Source of the DNA: Dehalococcoidia bacterium UBA1222
GTDB taxonomy: Bacteria; Chloroflexota; Dehalococcoidia; Dehalococcoidales; UBA1222
Direction of reading: 5' to 3'
DNA length: 64,000 nucleotides
NCBI GenBank assembly: GCA_002309415.1
Contig: DBXC01000002.1
Coordinates: 1,227-65,226 of the forward strand
Each line of letters opens with the position of its first letter. The first letter of the stretch is position 1. The notes beneath the pieces are model-generated. The model was given only the letters and a program-made list of their open reading frames with translations, ran no database searches and was not told the DNA's origin. Shown here in pieces: positions 62,124-64,000 of the stretch. The translations under genes were made by a program, and so were the position numbers.

Positions 62124-64000
62124 TTATTTGTCGTTATTGAAACGGTGATTGTTGTGTGCGGGTTTGCCAAAGGGCTTTCGGGGACGATCTTCACCTTCAG
62201 GAACTAAAAGCGCCTTGCGTGAGAGATTGACCCTACCCTGATTATCGATCTCGATGACCTTAACGGTAATCTCGTCGCCGATCTTGACCACATCTTCGAC
62301 CTTTTCGACACGGTGGTCTTCAAGTTCGCTGATGTGGCAGAGACCGTCCTTGCCGGGAAGGAGTTCAACGAATGCACCGAAGTTCATGATTCGGACGACT
62401 TTACCGGTGAAGATCTCACCGACCTTGACCTCACGGACAAGATCCTGGACCATCTGCAGGGCTTTTTCAGCCATGGCAGCATCGGTGGAACCGATGACAA
62501 CAGTACCGTCATTGGAAATGTCGATGGTGGTCTTGGTCTCATCAGTGATGGAGCGGATAGTCTTGCCGCCCGGGCCGATGATGGTGCCGATCTTATCAGG
62601 ATCGACCTGAGTCTTGTACATTCGAGGAGCGTACGGTGACAGTTCAGCACGAGGAGTATCGATGGCTTCTCGCATCTTGCCGAGGATGTGTTCTCGGGCT
62701 TCACGACCCTGCCAGATGGTCTTTTCGATCATGGCCATGGTGATACCGTGGATCTTGATATCCAACTGGAGAGCGGTGATACCTTCGAGAGTACCAGCCA
62801 CTTTGAAGTCCATGTCGCCGTAGTTGTCTTCCATACCTTCGATATCGGTAAGGATCTCGAATTCACCATTATCACCGGTGATGAGACCCATGGAGATACC
62901 GCCGACCATTCGCTTGATAGGTACACCAGCGGCCATCAATGACATGGTGGATGAACAGGTGGATGCCATGGAAGTGGAACCGCTGGATGAAAGAACCTCA
63001 GAGACCAGTCGGATGGTATAAGGGAAGTCTTCTTCGCTAGGGATCACGGGCAGAAGGGCTCGTTCAGCCAATGCACCGTGACCGATCTCACGTCGGCCGG
63101 GAGTGCCAAATTTCTTGGCTTCGCCGTTGGCGTAAGGAGGCATGTTGTAGTGATGGATGTATCGCTTGCTCTCTTCGAGACCTAAGCCGTCAAGCTTCTG
63201 GTTATCGCGGAGAGAACCGAGAGTGGCGATGTTGAGTACCTGAGTTTCGCCTCGGGTGAAGAGTGCGGAACCATGGACTCGGGGAACGAGGTCGACTTCA
63301 CATTCGATAGGTCGGACCTGATTGAGTTTTCGGCCGGAGAGTCGGACGTGATTGGTGAGGATGCAGTTTCGGATTTCATACTTGATCCTCTTGTCGAAGA
63401 CATCCATGATCTCGGCTTCATCATACTTTTCGCCAAGTTCAGCCTTGAGCTGTTCACGAAGTTCAGCGCAGCCCGGTTCTCGGGTGGCCTTGGTGAGATT
63501 GGACATGGCAATTCGGAGTTTGTCGCCACAGATGCGGATGACTTCGTTGACGAGTTCGGGATCATGCTCGACGACCGGTGCTTCATCTTTGGGATGACCG
63601 ATCTGAGCAATGATGGATTTCTGGAATGCGATGATCTCCTGGTTGGCTTCATGAGCTCGTTTGATAGCTTCGAGGACGATGGTCTCGGGGACTTCTTTCA
63701 TACCAGCTTCGATCATACAGACATCCTGCTCGGTAGAAGCAACGACAAGGTCCATCTCACTGTTTTCCATCTCAGGAAGAGTGGGATTGATGACGAATTC
63801 GCCGTTGATGTAACCGATGCGGCAAGCGCCGACAGGACCGGCAAAAGGTACGCAGGACATACCGAGGACGAGGGAACTACCGATTACGGAAAGTGTATCG
63901 GGATCATTCTCGCGGTCGGTGGAAAGAACGGTCACAACGACCTGGATATCTCGTCGCCAAGTCTTGGGAAGAAGAGGTCGGAGAGGTCGGTCAGTGACAC
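62124..64000 (-). CDS. pnp: Polyribonucleotide nucleotidyltransferase (5' end outside window)
   Basis: About 625 residues are visible; the frame stays open to the window edge with TDRPLRPL, the family's early conserved segment, so only about 80 N-terminal residues are missing. First RNase PH-like domain, helical linker, second RNase PH domain (FTRGETQVLNIATLGS, SGSTSMAS, GGISMGLI), KH domain (DKIGTIIGPGGKTIRSI) and S1 domain (GKVVRIMNFGAFVELLPGKDGL). It degrades RNA 3'-5' with phosphate. The C-terminus ends in a short basic Asn/His tail. Confidence 0.97.
   Translation of the reverse strand, partial: VTDRPLRPLLPKTWRRDIQVVVTVLSTDRENDPDTLSVIGSSLVLGMSCVPFAGPVGACRIGYINGEFVINPTLPEMENSEMDLVVASTEQDVCMIEAGMKEVPETIVLEAIKRAHEANQEIIAFQKSIIAQIGHPKDEAPVVEHDPELVNEVIRICGDKLRIAMSNLTKATREPGCAELREQLKAELGEKYDEAEIMDVFDKRIKYEIRNCILTNHVRLSGRKLNQVRPIECEVDLVPRVHGSALFTRGETQVLNIATLGSLRDNQKLDGLGLEESKRYIHHYNMPPYANGEAKKFGTPGRREIGHGALAERALLPVIPSEEDFPYTIRLVSEVLSSSGSTSMASTCSSTMSLMAAGVPIKRMVGGISMGLITGDNGEFEILTDIEGMEDNYGDMDFKVAGTLEGITALQLDIKIHGITMAMIEKTIWQGREAREHILGKMREAIDTPRAELSPYAPRMYKTQVDPDKIGTIIGPGGKTIRSITDETKTTIDISNDGTVVIGSTDAAMAEKALQMVQDLVREVKVGEIFTGKVVRIMNFGAFVELLPGKDGLCHISELEDHRVEKVEDVVKIGDEITVKVIEIDNQGRVNLSRKALLVPEGEDRPRKPFGKPAHNNHRFNNDK

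Overview
The window looks like chromosomal DNA of an anaerobic bacterium of moderate GC content. Its organisation (infC-rpmI-rplT next to hom-thrC, rsmG next to a Ycf45/R3H-type ATPase and tmk, pnp next to asd) and one very characteristic protein, a Tat-exported [2Fe-2S] subunit with a lipobox followed by a Thr/Val repeat, are most like Chloroflexota of the Dehalococcoidia type. This is inference from gene style; no 16S or full marker set is present, and a Firmicutes-like anaerobe is not excluded. Oxygen-sensitive enzymes (double-cubane reductases with an activase, iron-sulfur aldo/keto reductase, molybdenum hydroxylase) support an anaerobic life.

Layout. 1-11.1 kb: two tandem paralogous surface proteins, the first cut by the window edge, the second 2930 aa with a leucine-rich region, a long MBG/YDG repeat array and InlB-like repeats before a C-terminal membrane anchor. 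11.3-15.2 kb: a TetR regulator and a GntR(YtrA)-ABC-permease operon with a readable promoter and operator. 15.2-18.7 kb: a membrane domain fused to a sugar aminotransferase, and thrS. 18.8-23.4 kb: rsmG, R3H/AAA ATPase, tmk, mnmA, rnhB. 23.4-24.1 kb: a Phd/PIN toxin-antitoxin pair. 24.2-27.0 kb: proB-proA-proC. 27.1-30.1 kb: a zinc-ribbon membrane protein, an ADP-ribosylglycohydrolase and a ferredoxin-like aldo/keto reductase. 30.2-35.6 kb: folE, thrC, hom, a parvulin-like foldase, and rplT-rpmI-infC, with infC probably starting at AUA.

36.5-48.6 kb is the most unusual part. Two paralogous operons each combine a YedE-type transporter (split into two genes in one, fused in the other), a DUF3343 fusion protein and a ribokinase-fold protein resembling NAD(P)HX dehydratase; the second also has TusA and YedF. 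Between them sits a GcvH-like lipoyl protein with its own dihydrolipoyl dehydrogenase, and beside them a further TusA, a tRNA-Leu, and an operon of activase, double-cubane reductase, small DUF3343 protein and second double-cubane reductase. I read this as a sulfur- or selenium-handling island coupled to low-potential reductases. No selenophosphate synthetase or Sec machinery is in the window, so the chalcogen is undecided.

48.7-53.7 kb: SlyD-like FKBP, nitroreductase, isochorismatase-family hydrolase, recJ, fabF. 53.8-60.9 kb: a three-subunit exported molybdenum hydroxylase operon, an unrecognised 407-aa protein, and a regulator that joins a TetR DNA-binding domain to a LysR-type effector domain. 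61.0-64.0 kb: asd and the 3' part of pnp, cut by the window edge. Several highly expressed-type genes use CGA, usually a rare codon, as the main arginine codon.
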